Origin: Panicum virgatum
Taxonomy: Eukaryota; Streptophyta; Magnoliopsida; Poales; Poaceae
Assembly (NCBI RefSeq): GCF_016808335.1
Contig: NC_053149.1
Coordinates: 24,899,238-24,963,237 of the forward strand
DNA: 64,000 bases
Reading direction: 5' to 3'
Shown piece by piece: positions 33,267 to 46,129 of the stretch. The notes beneath the pieces were generated by a model. It had not been told where the DNA came from. It was given only the letters and a program-made list of their open reading frames with translations, and did no database searches. Position 1 is the stretch's first letter. Each line of letters opens with the position of its first letter. Made by a program: the position numbers and the translations under genes.

Positions 33267-34795
33267 TGTAAGGAACATGGCCTCATTATGCCATTGTTCA
33301 TGATTTTGGTGATTGCGTGACAACATAATCATGGAACTAACAAGTGCATCAAGTGAATGATATTAGATCATAAGGATGAAGTACAAAGCCCTAGCAAAAC
33401 AAAAAGTGAAGAAAGAACTCAAAGAAATGCAGAATTGGATGAGTTCAACATGATCTATAGAGTCGGTTAAACTGATGGCATGAAAGTTGCATGCATCGAT
33501 GTATTGACCGGTGCAACGCTGGACAGTCACAAGAAACAATAGTATGACCGGTTCAACCGACTGGGTGAAAACTTGGAGCATCGGTGCAATAGTGAGTGCA
33601 ACAATGATTCATGTGAAAACCCAAGACGCACCGGTTCAACCAACGTGTTGGTTACAAGCGTCGGTACAATGGTGATGCCAATGTCCAGAGAGCTTGTTAG
33701 AGGGGGCTGCAAAAGCCCTTCAACCACTGGTTAAACCGATGGTACAAACAAAGAGGTGTCGGTTCATCTATGTTGGCATTGTCGGAAGAGCATATCAAGC
33801 AGCCAGGAGCAAAGTCTTCAGCACCACTTGAACCAACGGTGCATCCATGCGTTGTGTCGGTGCATCCATGTTAACAACTGGCGGCTATCAGAAGTCCAAC
33901 AGGTAGTAACAGACTGTGAACGATCGGTTAAACCGACCGATTGACCAATTGAACCGACACTACGTCCATTTTTGGCATTATGGCTAGCAACGACTCCTTT
34001 GAGTTGTTGAGCTATATAAGGGCTTTACCCCGGGTCTTTTGAGATTGCTGCAGTCTTGAGTAACCCCATACACACCAGAGAATGTCTCCAAGCCACCTTT
34101 GATCTTAGTGATCACATCTATAGGTTTTTTATCACAAGCTTTGTTAGTGTTCATGCTAGCTTAGCTGTTGAGAGAGTGAGAGAGCAAGGAATTGCTACCC
34201 TGTGTGCTGTGCTTGAGTGAAACTCAAGCTTGTATCTTGGCGAGCCGGCCCCTTGGAGTCTTGGACTCGTCAGCACGTCTTCGACCCTCCGGCTTGGTGT
34301 GGAGTGGTGTCGACATCTTTGTGTGCCGGACTTGAAGACTCCCATCCTTCATGAAGAAGCTCTTTAGTTAAAAGTGGGATCAAGGTGACCGAGAACTTGG
34401 CGTGAGGCTTGGTGGCCTAGCCTTTGTGGTAAGTCAAGGTTTCCCTGAAGAGACTTAATTGCCGAGATATTCTAGTGAGTGCTTCAACAACGTGAATTTG
34501 GGGTGGCTTAATGTCTACTAATACCACGGGATACAATCTCGTATGAAGAGTAACATTTCATAAATGCAACTTGTGTGCTTGTACTTTCTGAGTGTAGCGT
34601 CAAGCTACGATTGGCTAAAGGTTGCAAAACTTGTTTTGGGATGAGAGTTCCACACTAGATGAATCGTAGTTGCACATCTAGATAGTATATTTTAGTTTAT
34701 ATTTTGTGCAAAATAGTTTGAGCCATAGATTAAGGTTTTTGAGTTTGCGTAATTCACCCCTCCCCCTCTTAGGCTACGAGCACCGAGTCCTTTCA
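33267..34795 (+). repeat. 3' LTR of the composite copia-type element
   Basis: It is 1529 bp and related to 23392-25043. The purine tract lies immediately upstream, and CTTGT, the target-site duplication, lies immediately downstream. It carries 'accggttcaacc'-type short motifs several times, as does the 5' copy. Confidence 0.88.
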
Positions 34796-34800
34796 CTTGT

Positions 34801-35119
34801 TCATTCATCTTAGGAAAGATTAACGGCATCAGGACTACAACTTAACTTTGATATCGGCATGCATTTTTGGTAATAACCTCTGTCCTGTTGCAGTAAGCAA
34901 TGGATGAACTGGGATTGGATCATAAATGTTACTCGCAAGGATGCCCTAAATAAAAGAAGAATGGCAAGGATATAAACGCTGCTTTTATTCACACTGAAGA
35001 ACCCATCCTACGTTGTGCAGAGTTGATCAAACATTAATTCCCGAACGAACCTAATTAATAAAGTGGCCGGTCTGAGGTCGATGACTTGAACAATCGAGGA
35101 AGAAGAAACAGAAAAACTG
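34801..35119. other. 3' flank of the HAK transporter gene
   Basis: Between the copia-type element's target site and the transporter stop codon on the opposite strand. It likely holds the transporter 3' UTR. No other feature is seen. Confidence 0.4.
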
Positions 35120-38100
35120 CTAGACGTAGTAGATCATGCCAACTTCGATGAGGCTGATGTGCGGAATGTTGAGCGCCACGGCGGGTCCCCTGCAGTTCTT
35201 GCGCAGGAAGGTGTAGGCGACGTCGATGGCCAACTTCTTGAGCAGCGACGAGCTCTTCCTTGCCTTGATGTACGAGTGGCCCATGATGTAGGCCACACCG
35301 GCGTGCTTGGCCTCCACGAGAACGCTGAGCTCCTCCTTCACCGCCGGGTCCATGCTCTCACTGCTGGCGTCGTCGATTTCGAACCGGATGCGCCGCCGGA
35401 TGGCGAACCCCGGCGACTCGGCCTCGTACATGGCCTGCAGCGACTGGATCGTCTCCGCCTTGCTGCTGTCCGTGGTCGCCGTGGCGGCGGCGGCGGCCGC
35501 GCGCACGACGGCGCTGTCTTCCGGGTTGGGCAGCGGTGCCGTCATGAGCAGGCCCGTCCGGGACAGGTCGTAGGGGCGGCTGACGACGGCCATGCGGCCC
35601 TCGACGGAGGCGTCGCTTTCGCGCGGGGCGTCGGCGCTGCCGGCGGCGGCCTCCATGTGCACGAACTCGGCGATGCGGACGACGAGGTCGTTCTCGAAGT
35701 CGTTGTCGTCGCCGGGAACGTCCTTGTAGCCGTGCCTGACGACGCAGCGGTACATGCGGAACTCGCGCGGGCCGATGCGGCCGATGAGGTGGCGCTCGTA
35801 GTAGCGGACGTGCGGGATGGGCACGGCCTTGACGCAGACGAAGACGAGCACCTGGTGGAACGCCGGCAGGTTGGTGACGAAGTGGGAGAAGATGGCCGGC
35901 ACGCCGGTGGCGAGCTCGGAGTAGATGAGGCCGATGCCCGGGACGCGCACGATGCCGAGGCTGGGGCCGAGCGCGTGCAGCCACCTGAGCGACACCTTGT
36001 TCTGGACGTCGAACATGTGGCGGCGGCGGGTGCCGTAGTGCCAGACGTACATGACGGCGACGATGACGAGCGAGAGCGCGAGCGGCAGCCACCCGCCCTG
36101 CGGTACCTTGATGAGCGCGGCGGAGAGGTAGACGGACTCGACGGAGCCGAAGGCGAGCAGGAACATGGCGGCCAGGAGGAAGCCCTGCTGCCAGACGAAG
36201 ACCATGACGAGCGCCATGAGGAGCGTGGTGACCACCATGACCCCCGCGCAGGCCATGCCGTAGGCGTGGCCGATGAGGGTGGTGTCGCGGAAGCCGACGG
36301 TGACGCCGAGGCAGACGAGCATGAGGATCCAGTTGATCTCGGGGCTGTAGATCTGGCCGTGGATGCGGTTGGAGGTGTGCACGATCTTGACGCGCGGGAA
36401 GCAGCCCAGCGCGGTGCACTGCCGCACGATGGAGAAGGTGGCCGAGATCACGGCCTGGCTGCCGACGATGGCCGCCAGCGTCGCGATCACCAGCACCGGC
36501 CAGAAGATGGGGCCTGCAGTAATGCAAGCAACAACATGATGTATATCTTCATCATTGATCACATTGCTTGCTTGCTGCACCATACACACAGTGCATCGTA
36601 CATACGTGGAATGGACTCGAAGAAGATGAAGTGGATGTTGCAGTTGGGAGACTTGGACAGGAAGGCCGCCTGCCCCATGTACTGCAGCACCAGGCAGGGG
36701 TAGATGAGGCCCACGAACGCGACCCTGATGGACGCCGCAGTGAAGTGGCCAAGGTCTGCGTACATAGCTTCGGTCCCTGCAGATCGAATGAATTGACGTA
36801 CTAGTAGTAGGCAGGACTGGATCGATGTGCGAGCAGAGTCACCGGGAACATTGTTCCTGGGTACATTTTCATCCCAATAGTATTAAAATTACGTTAAACT
36901 ACGTACCTGTCATGGAGAGCAGCACCCCTCCGAGCGAGATCCAGCCTTCCTTGCCGGTCCGCTGGAAGAAGCTGACGACGTAGTAGGGCGAGAGCGCGCG
37001 CAGGATCCTGGGGTTCCACACCACGATGTTGTAGACGCCGAGCGCCGCGAGCAGGAGCAGCCAGAGCACGACGACGGGCGCGAAGAGGAAGGCCACCCGG
37101 CGCGTGCCCCAGTGCTGCAGGGTGAAGAGGCCCACCAGCACGGCGCACGAGAGCAGCACCACCTCGCCGTGCGTGAGCGCGCTCGAGTGCACCTGGAGGC
37201 CGGAGAAGGACGAGAGCACCGACATGGCCGGCGTGAGGACGCCGTCGCCGATGACGAGCGAGGCGCCGAAGAGGACCATGACCAGCAGGCAGGTGCGCGA
37301 CTTGCGGTGCCTCTCGAGGAAGCTCCGGAGCGCCCGGAGCATGGGCGTGTCCTCCGTCGAGTACCCGGGCCGGTAGTAGGCCGACAGCTGCTCGTCGGCG
37401 GCCTGCTGGTTGGGCATCAGGCTGAACTTGGCGTGCCGCACCAGCAGCGAGTAGAGCGCGAACGTGCCGCCCTCGCCGTTGTCGTCGGCGCTGAGCACGA
37501 TGAACACGTACTTGAGCAGCGGGATCAGCGTCACGGTCCAGAACACCACGGAGAAGACGCCGAACACGACGGCCTCCTCGCCCAGGAACCGGTGCAGCGA
37601 CCCCGAGAAGGTACCCTTGTACACGTACAGCGGCGACGTGCTCAGGTCGCCGTACACCACGCCGCAGCTCTGGTACGCCAGCACCAGGAGGCTCGTCCAG
37701 TGCAGCTGCATTCACCAATTTGTCAGTGGTCAGTACCATGATCGACGACGTACGGGTACTAATTAATAGCTAGTTCAGTGAATTAACAGTGTCACATGTT
37801 CATGGATCTTGAGTCAGTATACTTCTAACTCGATCCATTAATTAGTCACCAGCCATCTTTAGTAGGGTCTGTTAGGAATCGTTGGTGGGAATAAAATGCT
37901 TGTAAAAGCTCCATGCATGTTAATGTTTCCCCTTCAAGCTCTAATTAAAAGGCTTAACCATCCTTTTTGGCATCGCCGAATTCAATGAAGAAAAATCGTC
38001 CATGCTGTTATACTGACGTATAGATGAGCAATAAAAACCTTTATCAACCACATACATGCAGGGCAATTCAGCAATTCAGAGGGTCAACACGGAAACGGAC

Positions 38101-38267
38101 ATGGAATTTCACGTAGATCTGTTCATCATCAGGATCAATGAACAGGAACGAATCGTTGAGCAATCCGGGGGAGGTGGGGAGGCGAGACTCACCGGTGGAG
38201 GATTGTAGACGTCGATGCCGAGGGTGTTCTTGGGCGAGAGGCCATTCTCGGGGTCCGTTGGCCACAT
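35120..38267 (-). CDS. HAK/KUP/KT potassium transporter (4 exons)
   Basis: A plasma- or endomembrane K+ transporter of the KUP/HAK/KT family. Exons on the minus strand: 38267-38193 (25 codons), 37705-36907, 36776-36606, 36513-35120, all GT-AG, joining in frame to 812 aa (the usual range is about 720-850). The short hydrophilic N-terminus starts [13 protein letters not shown]. It is followed by the family signature [15 protein letters not shown] at residues 41-55, then multiple hydrophobic segments such as [51 protein letters not shown] and [17 protein letters not shown]. The cytoplasmic C-terminal half contains [19 protein letters not shown] and ends with [16 protein letters not shown]. No stop or frameshift is seen. 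The exact subgroup cannot be set without a tree, so no gene number is given. Confidence 0.96.
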
Positions 38268-39076
38268 TTTATTGCTTCGGCCGGAGTTGATGTGAAGGGA
38301 CCGGCGGCGATCGGAGGCAGATTACGATGGCATCTAGTTTATTTGTACGGATCGGGTGAGCGACGACCGGCGTTTCTGGATCGGAGCCCGGCTGATGGGT
38401 TTGTTTTCTTGGAGAGAAATGTGGCCAGAGAGAGAGAAGAGAGTGGGGGGGGGGGGGGGGGCAGGGAGAGACGGTTTCTTGGGCGAGGTCGCGTTGACAG
38501 TTGTATGCTGGTGACGTGGACAGGTGCGGAGACAAGTATACGAAGAAACTCGACGACATAGCTCGAAAAGAAAAAAAAAGGAAACATCATCGGTACGTTT
38601 AATTTCAGTGGTAGGCTATTGTTTGCATGCACAAGTGAGTTCACGCCGCTAAAAATCTAAGCTGACTGAAAAATATGGAAATTCACCTATAGCATGGAAA
38701 TAGGAGTCAGCTACAATATTTTATTAAATCGTTGACAATTCCAACCAGAGGCTTTTAATGTTGATAGAATATCAAGTTGCATATACCATCCAGATCAACC
38801 TAAATGTTTAATCTGATAGACGAAGTTGCGCAACTTATTAGTGTGTGACCAAGTTTGTGACGAGTTAGTCTGTCTCAAGATCTGATGGACCAAATTAATT
38901 ACTTTGATGTGCTCATAGGGATAGATGTATATATGTATGTATTCATTGAAGTGTGTGTATTTATCGGGCCAATCTCTTATTGGTAAGGATGATGCACCGC
39001 ATCCGGTGTCATTTGGATCGGAGCTAGCTACACACGGATGACGATGGCTAGGATGTTGATGTACTAATGTTATATC
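38268..39076. promoter_or_regulatory. Promoter side of the HAK transporter gene
   Basis: Upstream region for the minus-strand transporter. A homopolymer G tract occupies about 38446-38461, next to a GA-rich stretch; such tracts are frequent in grass 5' regions. The rest (38570-39076) is AT-rich and without a recognisable element. The frames that cross it are low-complexity. Confidence 0.4.
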
Positions 39077-39081
39077 CTATA

Positions 39082-42000
39082 TGTGACACCTCTGGTGTCT
39101 GTACACTTAAATATAGAACACTGTATCCAAATAAAACTTAAAGGAAAAATTGGGGAATTATTCGAAAAGGAAAGGTCAAATAAAAGTCAAACTACACAAA
39201 AGAAATTAAAATGAGAAGGAAAAAGGGGTGAAAACCTACTCAAAATCCAATTCAAAAAGGTGCACAAAAATAAGTTTGGCTCATAAAGGGTACCTTAAAT
39301 GACATGTGCTCATTGGAACTTTCAGCCAAAACCATCCAAAAACTAAATGAAACTCAAAGCCCTTTTGTGTAAATTTGAAAATTCAAAATAGTTCAAAATG
39401 TCGGTTTCAAATGAAAATTTTCATAAAACAAAAGTTGTAGATCTTGAAAAGTTATGCAAGATTGGTATTCAACACTTTTTCATTTGAGCCCCGAAAAATA
39501 GAGAAAATTTTAGTTTACCGAGATGTCCCTGAACTTTTAGAAATTGCAAGTGAGCCCCTATCTTCATCTCCCCCTCCCCTACTCTCTGCCGCGGCGCACC
39601 ACTCGCCGCCGGCGTACGGTAGACGCCGTCCACGACCATCTGGGCCCCCAACAGACCTCAAACACGCCGCCTGGCATGCTAGCTGGCTCCCCCATCACTT
39701 GCCACGTGCCCTTGGCCTGCTGGTGACGCGCCACGCCGCCCCGCCATACGCAGCACCACCCCTCTGTCCGCCACCTCACCGTCGAGCACGTCCCGGGCCA
39801 GACCGACCTCCCCCAGGCACCATTAGCTTCAACCTGGAGCCCTCCCGCCTATAAATAGGACCAGAGCCCCCGCCGTCGCGCGACCCCTCTCTCCTTCCCC
39901 TTCCTCCGCCACCCGCCATTGCCGGCGAGCTTGAGCGGGCAGGCCAACCCAGACCCACATTGCCTCACCCAACCACACCAGCAGCCTCGCAACACCCCAG
40001 GGAAGCTCACACGCGCGCTGAATCCCACCAGAACCCACCCAGGCACCGTTGCCCTTTCGCGCCGCCGCCGGCGAGCTCGAGGCTCGCCGCGGACCGGCCA
40101 AATCCGGGGGAGTCCGAGCATGACAGCTACCCCAGGAGCTTCCTCACGCTCTCGCGGTGCTCGTGCGCACGACGTTCGACTATCCCGAGCTCTCCTTCAC
40201 CTACACCAACGACGACCCGAGCACCGCCGCCTCCATCGTCGCCGACGAGCCCGTTTCCGGCAACCATCCACCCGAACATCGACCTGGGTAGGTAGTTCTC
40301 GAACTCCTCTCTCCAATGAGCCTCCCCGTTGCAGCCCCGGTAAGCACTGCCTAGCAGAACACCACCGGCAAGATGCAACGACGGAGAAGGCTGGCGAAGG
40401 ACCCAGTTGTAATTTATTTTTTTCGATTAAAGGTTTGGTTGCAAGTTTTCCAGAGTTTGGCAGTGAACTTCAAAAATGCATAATAAATAACAGAAAAATC
40501 ATAAAAATGCAAACTCAACTGATCTGGAATCCTGGTAACAAGATCTACATGTTTTGTAACAACCAAATCTGCAGAAACTGTATCTATTTTAATCTATGAA
40601 AAAGAATAAGAAAATCAACTAATGGATTTTCTAGAAGTTTTGTTCACTAAATGATCATGGTTTTTGGATATGTTGATTTTGTTGGAATTTTAGGCTTATG
40701 GTAAAAAGATAGAACTCTACTAAAACTGTTAACTTGTTAGAACAATCAAGATTCTCAAATCTGTTGATGCACTTCATGATTTAATGCTGGAAAACATGGA
40801 CCTGATCTTGCTCTGAAATTTTTCCTACATGCATGTGTAACTGAAACCTTGCTAATCTATTAATTTCAAGACTGTTAGAGTTAGTTTTCTATATACCACG
40901 TTTAATACTTGTTTAATCAATTTAATTCATCTTATATAGTTGTTATGCTCAGAAAAATCTATATTTATTTGTGAAGTCTTATTTTGGATCTATCATCATG
41001 CCAGCAAAGTTTGAACTATAGATTCTGAGTATTGCTTCAGTTAAAAATCATGTTTAGTATATCATGGTTAGGATTACTATTTTTGTTCAGAGTAAAATAA
41101 ACCATATTTGATCATGATTTTCAGATATGTTCGTGGTAACAGCACATATTTTCTATGATAAAAAGTTTTACATGCAGTACTGGTCATCTTGAATCTTGAA
41201 TTAATATGCTAGCCCATGTATATTTAAATGCATATATAATTTATCTCGTAAAGATAAGGCTTGATAATTTTTCTGGAACATTTTTAGCTCATATCTAGTC
41301 TCTGGTGTAATTTTGATAACCATATCCCTGGTATAAATCTCTGTAAAATTAATCTTATTTAATAGCTTACTATTTTTGTTCATTTTATAACCTCTGATGT
41401 TTAAGGAAATAAAATCTGCAAATTTTACAGTACTGAGTAAATCCTACATAGATGTTCCTGTAAAATTTGTAGCACCATAACCCATGTTAATATTTCTGTG
41501 CAAAATCGTGAAGTATTCATAGTAATCTGTTTGCATTAATTTTCATGATTAAATGCTCTACAGTTAGATGCTGAAAATTACTCAGTAGATGCAAGATTAC
41601 CTGAACTATTCTACATTAATTTTTCATCACTAGCTTGTGAGTAGATTTGCTGTTATGAAATTGTGAAAACATGCTATGTTTTAATGTTGAAAATGAAAAC
41701 CAACCCACACACTCATTCATGAAGAAACATAATAATAATTACTACTCCATAAATGACTGCCCAGTAAATAATATCACAAAGATTATCTCTAAGTTATTTT
41801 TGTTGGACTAGAACTTTATCGTGAAGAAAAGAAATCAATTATCATGTTGTAACTCATCATCTTGCACTGCATATAGAAACGGTTAATCTTGCTGACAGAG
41901 AATACGAATTGGTGCCCGCGGACTCTCATGTTGATCAGGAGGTTAATTTGAACTGCATTAACTTAGCTCAAGATCTGGGCCAAGCCCCAGAAGTTTCTCT

Positions 42001-43456
42001 ATCTGACAGTGCCCAAGAAGGCAAGCTCCGGTGCATAATCCCATTATTTTCAGAGTTATTATGCATCTAACTATTCATAATGTGTTGTAATAATTTTATT
42101 TCCTACATTAAAGTTTTTCTAGGCGTTGATGAAAAACCTTAGGTGCATGACCCCTAGTACCTATGTTTAACTTTCGGATCTTTTTATTGACTAGTTGCCC
42201 TGCTAATTAGGAACGGTAGAAGTCGAGTGGTTTCCTGCCTCTCGCGAGCATATAGGAATTTACTGACTTTAAATTTTTGTTGAAATATAAGGACAACGGG
42301 CGGGGTTGTGTAGTTGTGATACCCTGCTGGTGTAGTCAAATTGGTTAAGGTCATGGTATGTGGCTCATTTTGTTAAGCGTTTGGAAGTACTAGCCACATA
42401 CCGAGAAATATGGTAATTTGTAAGCTTAAGTACCTGATTGGACCAGCAAGTGGAACGATCTCACACCCCCTTGGTAGTAGTAGGTTTATTTTTGTCCGGA
42501 CGTACGGGTGCAGAGTGGTCGGACTCTGTAGTGGGGGGGTGTTCCGAATCCACAACCTGGAAAGAAAGGGGAAAAGTAGCATGGATGAGAGCGAAGTCGA
42601 TCCCCGTGCGTGTGGTCTAGGTTCCCCTGGCCAAGTTGAAATTCGATTCAGAAACGTCCGCCTCTCATGGCATGAGATTGCTTAATGTTTTCGGTCACAC
42701 AGAGTAACAAGTGGAACATGATGATAATACTGCTGTATGATTAAATGATTGCTCTACCATGTTTGAGTAGAGATAGTTGCAAACTTAGAATGATTAATTC
42801 AACTAGAAAGTGGCTAAAATAAAATATGAAAGTAAGGATCAACACATAAGTGGCATTTTTGGCAAAGCAAACCCACAAACCAAAAAGCCTTGCATGTCTA
42901 GTTATCGGACTATGTTATATCCGGTGACGGGTAAGTCTTACTGAGTATTAGTATACTCAGGCTTGCTTGTGGCACTATTTTCAGGTACTAACTTCGAGGA
43001 TATGATTGCCTTACTTGGCTGTGTACTTTGCCTCCGGGCTAGTCTATAGAGTGGGATGGTCCTTCAGCCGATGCTGACCACCCTCCCGCTGAGTGACGCT
43101 TTCGTACGGGCTTTATCGATGCGTCACATCCTTTCGCTAGTTATCTTTTACTGCTTACGCTAAAACAATGAGACTTGAATAATTTGAGTAGTTGAACTCT
43201 ATAGTACTTGACTATTCTGAACTCGGTTTGTAATAAATTTATCTTCCGCTGCAATCACTCTGAGATGTATGAGATGTTTTGTGTTGTAATCTCTGGGCTC
43301 ACCTTCGTGTGAGTGTTGTCTACGCGATCCTGGAATAGCTTGGCTCTTATCGAGGCTTCACTCGAGGAACTACCGGTGCGTGCCGATTTGGGTCCGAGTT
43401 GCTTAGCAACAAAGATTAGTGCACCCGGGCCCGGTCTTTTGGGTGGTTCCGCCACA
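39082..43456 (+). mobile_element. Solo LTR, 4375 bp, of a gypsy-type element with very long LTRs
   Basis: It starts TGTGACACC and ends CCGCCACA, and is flanked by the perfect 5-bp target-site duplication CTATA at 39077-39081 and 43457-43461. Inside are a promoter-like CTATAAATAG at about 39851 in a GC-rich stretch and, near the 3' end, a poly(A)-like AATAAA at about 43232, in the order expected of a plus-oriented LTR. No coding domain, PBS or second LTR is present. That is the signature of LTR-LTR recombination. Long LTRs of this size are typical of Tekay/Del-like chromoviruses; the lineage is an inference. Confidence 0.85.
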
Positions 43457-43461
43457 CTATA

Positions 43462-43767
43462 GCACCCTAAAATTCACGTTTAGAATGTTTATCTTGATTT
43501 TATAAGTTTTAGGCTTCAAATAATCAATTTGGGTTATTTAAACACATCATAGGCTCCAATTTGTTTGCTTGCATTCATGCCGTTGCATATTCTATTTTTG
43601 TTTGATTGTGTTTGAGCTCTAGAGTTTTTATAGAATTTTCCCAAAAATTTTCGGGCCTAATTCTAATTAATTTCTAAGTTTTTGTTTTATTTCTAAGCAA
43701 AGAAATCCCTATTTTCTTTTTTTCTTCTTTTTGTTTTTATGTTTTTTCCTTCTTCCCGGCCTGCCGG
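43462..43767. other. AT-rich segment between two insertions
   Basis: About 300 bp with no gene. The first part ('agcaccctaaaattcacgt') resembles a plant LTR start, so the solo LTR may have landed in an older LTR, but no terminus or partner was found. Confidence 0.3.
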
Positions 43768-43770
43768 CCC

Positions 43771-44679
43771 CACTACTACAATAATCTTTTCTGAGGCGGT
43801 TGAAAAATATTTTCAGAGGCAGGCAAACGCAACCACCTAGCAAACGCTTCTGTAAACGAAGCAATTTCAGAGGCGGTTGCCTGCCCGCCTCTATTAATTG
43901 AACAGAAAAAAAGACAAGGAAGAGCCCGCTGAGCCCATCACAGGATCGCCGAGCCCATCTATGCCGCCGCTGCTGCCCTCCGCGTCCGCCGCTCGCGCTG
44001 CCGCCAGCCAGATCCGTGCCACCGGGGCTGCCATCACTCGAGCCGCCGCCGCTCGCGCCACCACCGGCCGGATCCGCGCCGCCGGGCCCGCCGCTCGTCG
44101 GATCCGCGGACGCTCACGCCACTGCTGGCCAGATCCGCGCCGTCGGCCCGCGACCGCCGCTGCCCGTGGCCAACGCACTCGCCTCTCCCTCACCGTCGCC
44201 GCCGCCGCAGCGGCCGCTAGCCCCGCGCCCGCCATCGCCGCCGCACTATGCTATGGGAGGGGAGGGAGGGAGGGAGGGGGGGGGGGGGAGAGAGAGAGAG
44301 AGAGTGGAGGGAGGGAGAAGTGTGGGAGGGGAGGGCGAGAGGGAGAGGGAGTTGAGGGAGGAGTGCGGCTGGAGAGGGTTAGGGTTAGGGTTATTTGGGT
44401 TTTTATTGGGCTGGTCCATTAACTGAGGCGGCCATCTTAGTAGTGACCGCCTCTGCTAACCGATTTTGCGAGGCGGTTTTCTTAACTGTCTCGGTTAATA
44501 AAAAATGACCGTCTCGGTTAATGCTGAGCATTAACAGAGGGGGACAATTTTCTTAACTGTCTCGGTTAATAAGAAATGACCGTCTCGGTTAATGCTGAGT
44601 ATTAACAGAGGCGATTATTTTTTATGCCCGCCTCAGAGCTGCTAAAAAAAGTCATTGTTAATCAGTTTTTATAGCAGTG
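43771..44679. mobile_element. Non-autonomous CACTA element
   Basis: 909 bp, starting CACTACTACAATAATC and ending as the inverse of CACTGCTATAAAAACTG. The flanking 3-bp target-site duplication is CCC (43768-43770 and 44680-44682). Subterminal repeats of a 'gaggcgg'/'ccgcctc' motif occur at both ends, and 'ctgtctcggttaat...' is duplicated at about 44488 and 44551. The middle is a GC-rich block with an Ala/Arg-rich low-complexity frame and a GA/G microsatellite at 44260-44310. No transposase is present. Confidence 0.87.
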
Positions 44680-44682
44680 CCC

Positions 44683-45002
44683 ACCTTTCTCCTTCTCTTC
44701 GCCCCCCCCCCCCCCGTCGGCCCTTTTCCTTTTTCCTCCTCTCCCTATCTTTCCCACCCAAGCTAGCCCGTCCCGCAGCTCTCTCTCTCTCACTACTTCC
44801 CTCTCTTCCTCTCTCACCGATAAGTGGCCTCGTTTGTCTCCCTATCCTCAAGCCAAACTCTAGCTTGGGGCACGAGTCTGACCATGGCAACTTGCACGCC
44901 AAGGCCACGATGGCCCACATGCTCCGCCACTTTTTCTTCTGCAACGCACGGCCCCGCAACGCACGCTCGCTCGCGGCGCTTTCGTTACCCTAGTTGCGCG
45001 CA
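44683..45002. other. Pyrimidine-rich spacer between CACTA and hAT elements
   Basis: About 320 bp with a C homopolymer at about 44703-44715 and CT-rich DNA. It joins naturally to the DNA left of the CACTA element. No gene could be supported. Confidence 0.3.
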
Positions 45003-45704
45003 CACGTGCCCAGTGGCGGACCCAATGGATAGTCCAGGTAGGCCCAGGACTACCCAAAAATTCAGCCCAAAAAGCTTTTAGCGCTTAAAAATTAAAGCCC
45101 AGGCTTAACTAATGGCCCAACAATCAATCCTAGCCCAACAAATAGCCTCTTCCTCAGCCCAAGTTCCCCGCGTTTTTTTTATTTTTGTATTTTTCAAAAA
45201 AAAAATTACAGAAATATATTTTTGGTTTTAGCTTTTACAGTTCTATACCCCTACCGCCCGGCAGGGAGGCGGTAGGGACCTATATGTAAATAAAAATAAA
45301 TTTAATTTGCGCAGAGGTCCTTGGAGGGAGCCTGCCGCCCCTCTGCCGGGCGGCAGGCCCCCTGCCGCCCCACCAGTTGGCGGCAGGGTGCCTGCCGCCC
45401 GGCAGGGGGGCGGCAGGCTCCCTCCTCAAATATAAAACTCCGCCCCTTCCCTATGCGCCCTCATTTTTTGCCCAAGAGATCCAGAGAGGGGAGAGGGAGA
45501 GAGGAGGGGTGAGGGAGGTAAAAAAACCGGCGAAGCCCTGCAGGATTTTGGATCCGAACCGCAGGTAACCAATATTTCTCAACTGTTATAGACTTGTTTC
45601 TAAAATAATTATGAATTAGAATAGATTTAGTTTTTGGATAGTGAAATATAGAATAGTAAACTTAGAATGGCAGTACCTTATTGTTATTGCAGCATAAGGC
45701 AATG

Positions 45705-46030
45705 GCTGTCTCCAATTCTGTTGGATTTTCATGGACCGAAGAAAAATCTAGTATATTTCTTGAGATCATGACACATCTTGTAATCAGTAAGAAGTTGGAT
45801 CCATTAGCGGATGGTAGATAGAGATGTTGTTGTCCAAATTAGTTGAGTTTAAAGATTTGACATTGTTTCGAGGTATTACAATGCAAGATTTAAAGGAACG
45901 CCTGCTAGAACGTCGGAAGATATACATGAGGGTATGTGAACTAACGAATCATCCTTATGTTATTGGATTCTTACAAACTAATTGTAAGATATGGATGCAG
46001 CCAGAGGTGTATGAGATGCACATTAAGGTA
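45705..46030 (+). pseudogene. Myb/SANT-like DNA-binding domain fragment inside the MULE
   Basis: The plus-strand reading MAVSNSVGFSWTEEKSS with following FLEIMTHLV starts at about 45703. An in-frame TAG interrupts it at about 45819-45821. Similarity resumes in another frame with DLKERLLERRKIYMRV and KIWMQPEVYEMHIK, ending at a donor-like AAG|GTAAC (46028). The layout, WTEE start and terminal 'W..PEVYEMH' block fit the Myb/SANT-like domain proteins common in plants and in PIF/Harbinger transposons. Its presence between MULE inverted repeats suggests capture. Confidence 0.5.
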
Positions 46031-46129
46031 ACTCTTATTCAGTTCTAATGACTTAGTATGTCCAAATTCGAGACAAATACATAATATACTTAGTTTCGTA
46101 CACACAAATCCACTGTGAAAATGACTTAG

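Larger units (their letters stand above)
23392..34795 (+). mobile_element. Copia-type LTR retrotransposon with a replaced interior (composite)
   Basis: Two related long direct repeats, 23392-25043 and 33267-34795, both start TGTAAG(G/A)AACATGG and end CCTTTCA. They are flanked by the 5-bp target-site duplication CTTGT at 23387-23391 and 34796-34800. A primer-binding site matching plant initiator tRNA-Met (TTGGTATCAGAG) follows the 5' LTR at 25044. A purine tract (AACGGAGAGAT) precedes the 3' LTR. The interior keeps only a gag zinc knuckle (31574-31825) and non-coding 3' sequence. Protease, integrase, RT and RNase H are absent. Bases from about 25155 to 31564 belong to another element. The LTR layout and PBS resemble SIRE/Maximus-type copia, which is an inference. 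Confidence 0.88.

Noticed and set aside
35159..36703. 514-codon plus-strand frame opposite the HAK transporter
   Set aside because: It is an antisense shadow of a GC-rich exon. The composition (His/Asp/Gly/Val repeats) is typical of such shadows, and the real exon is on the minus strand.
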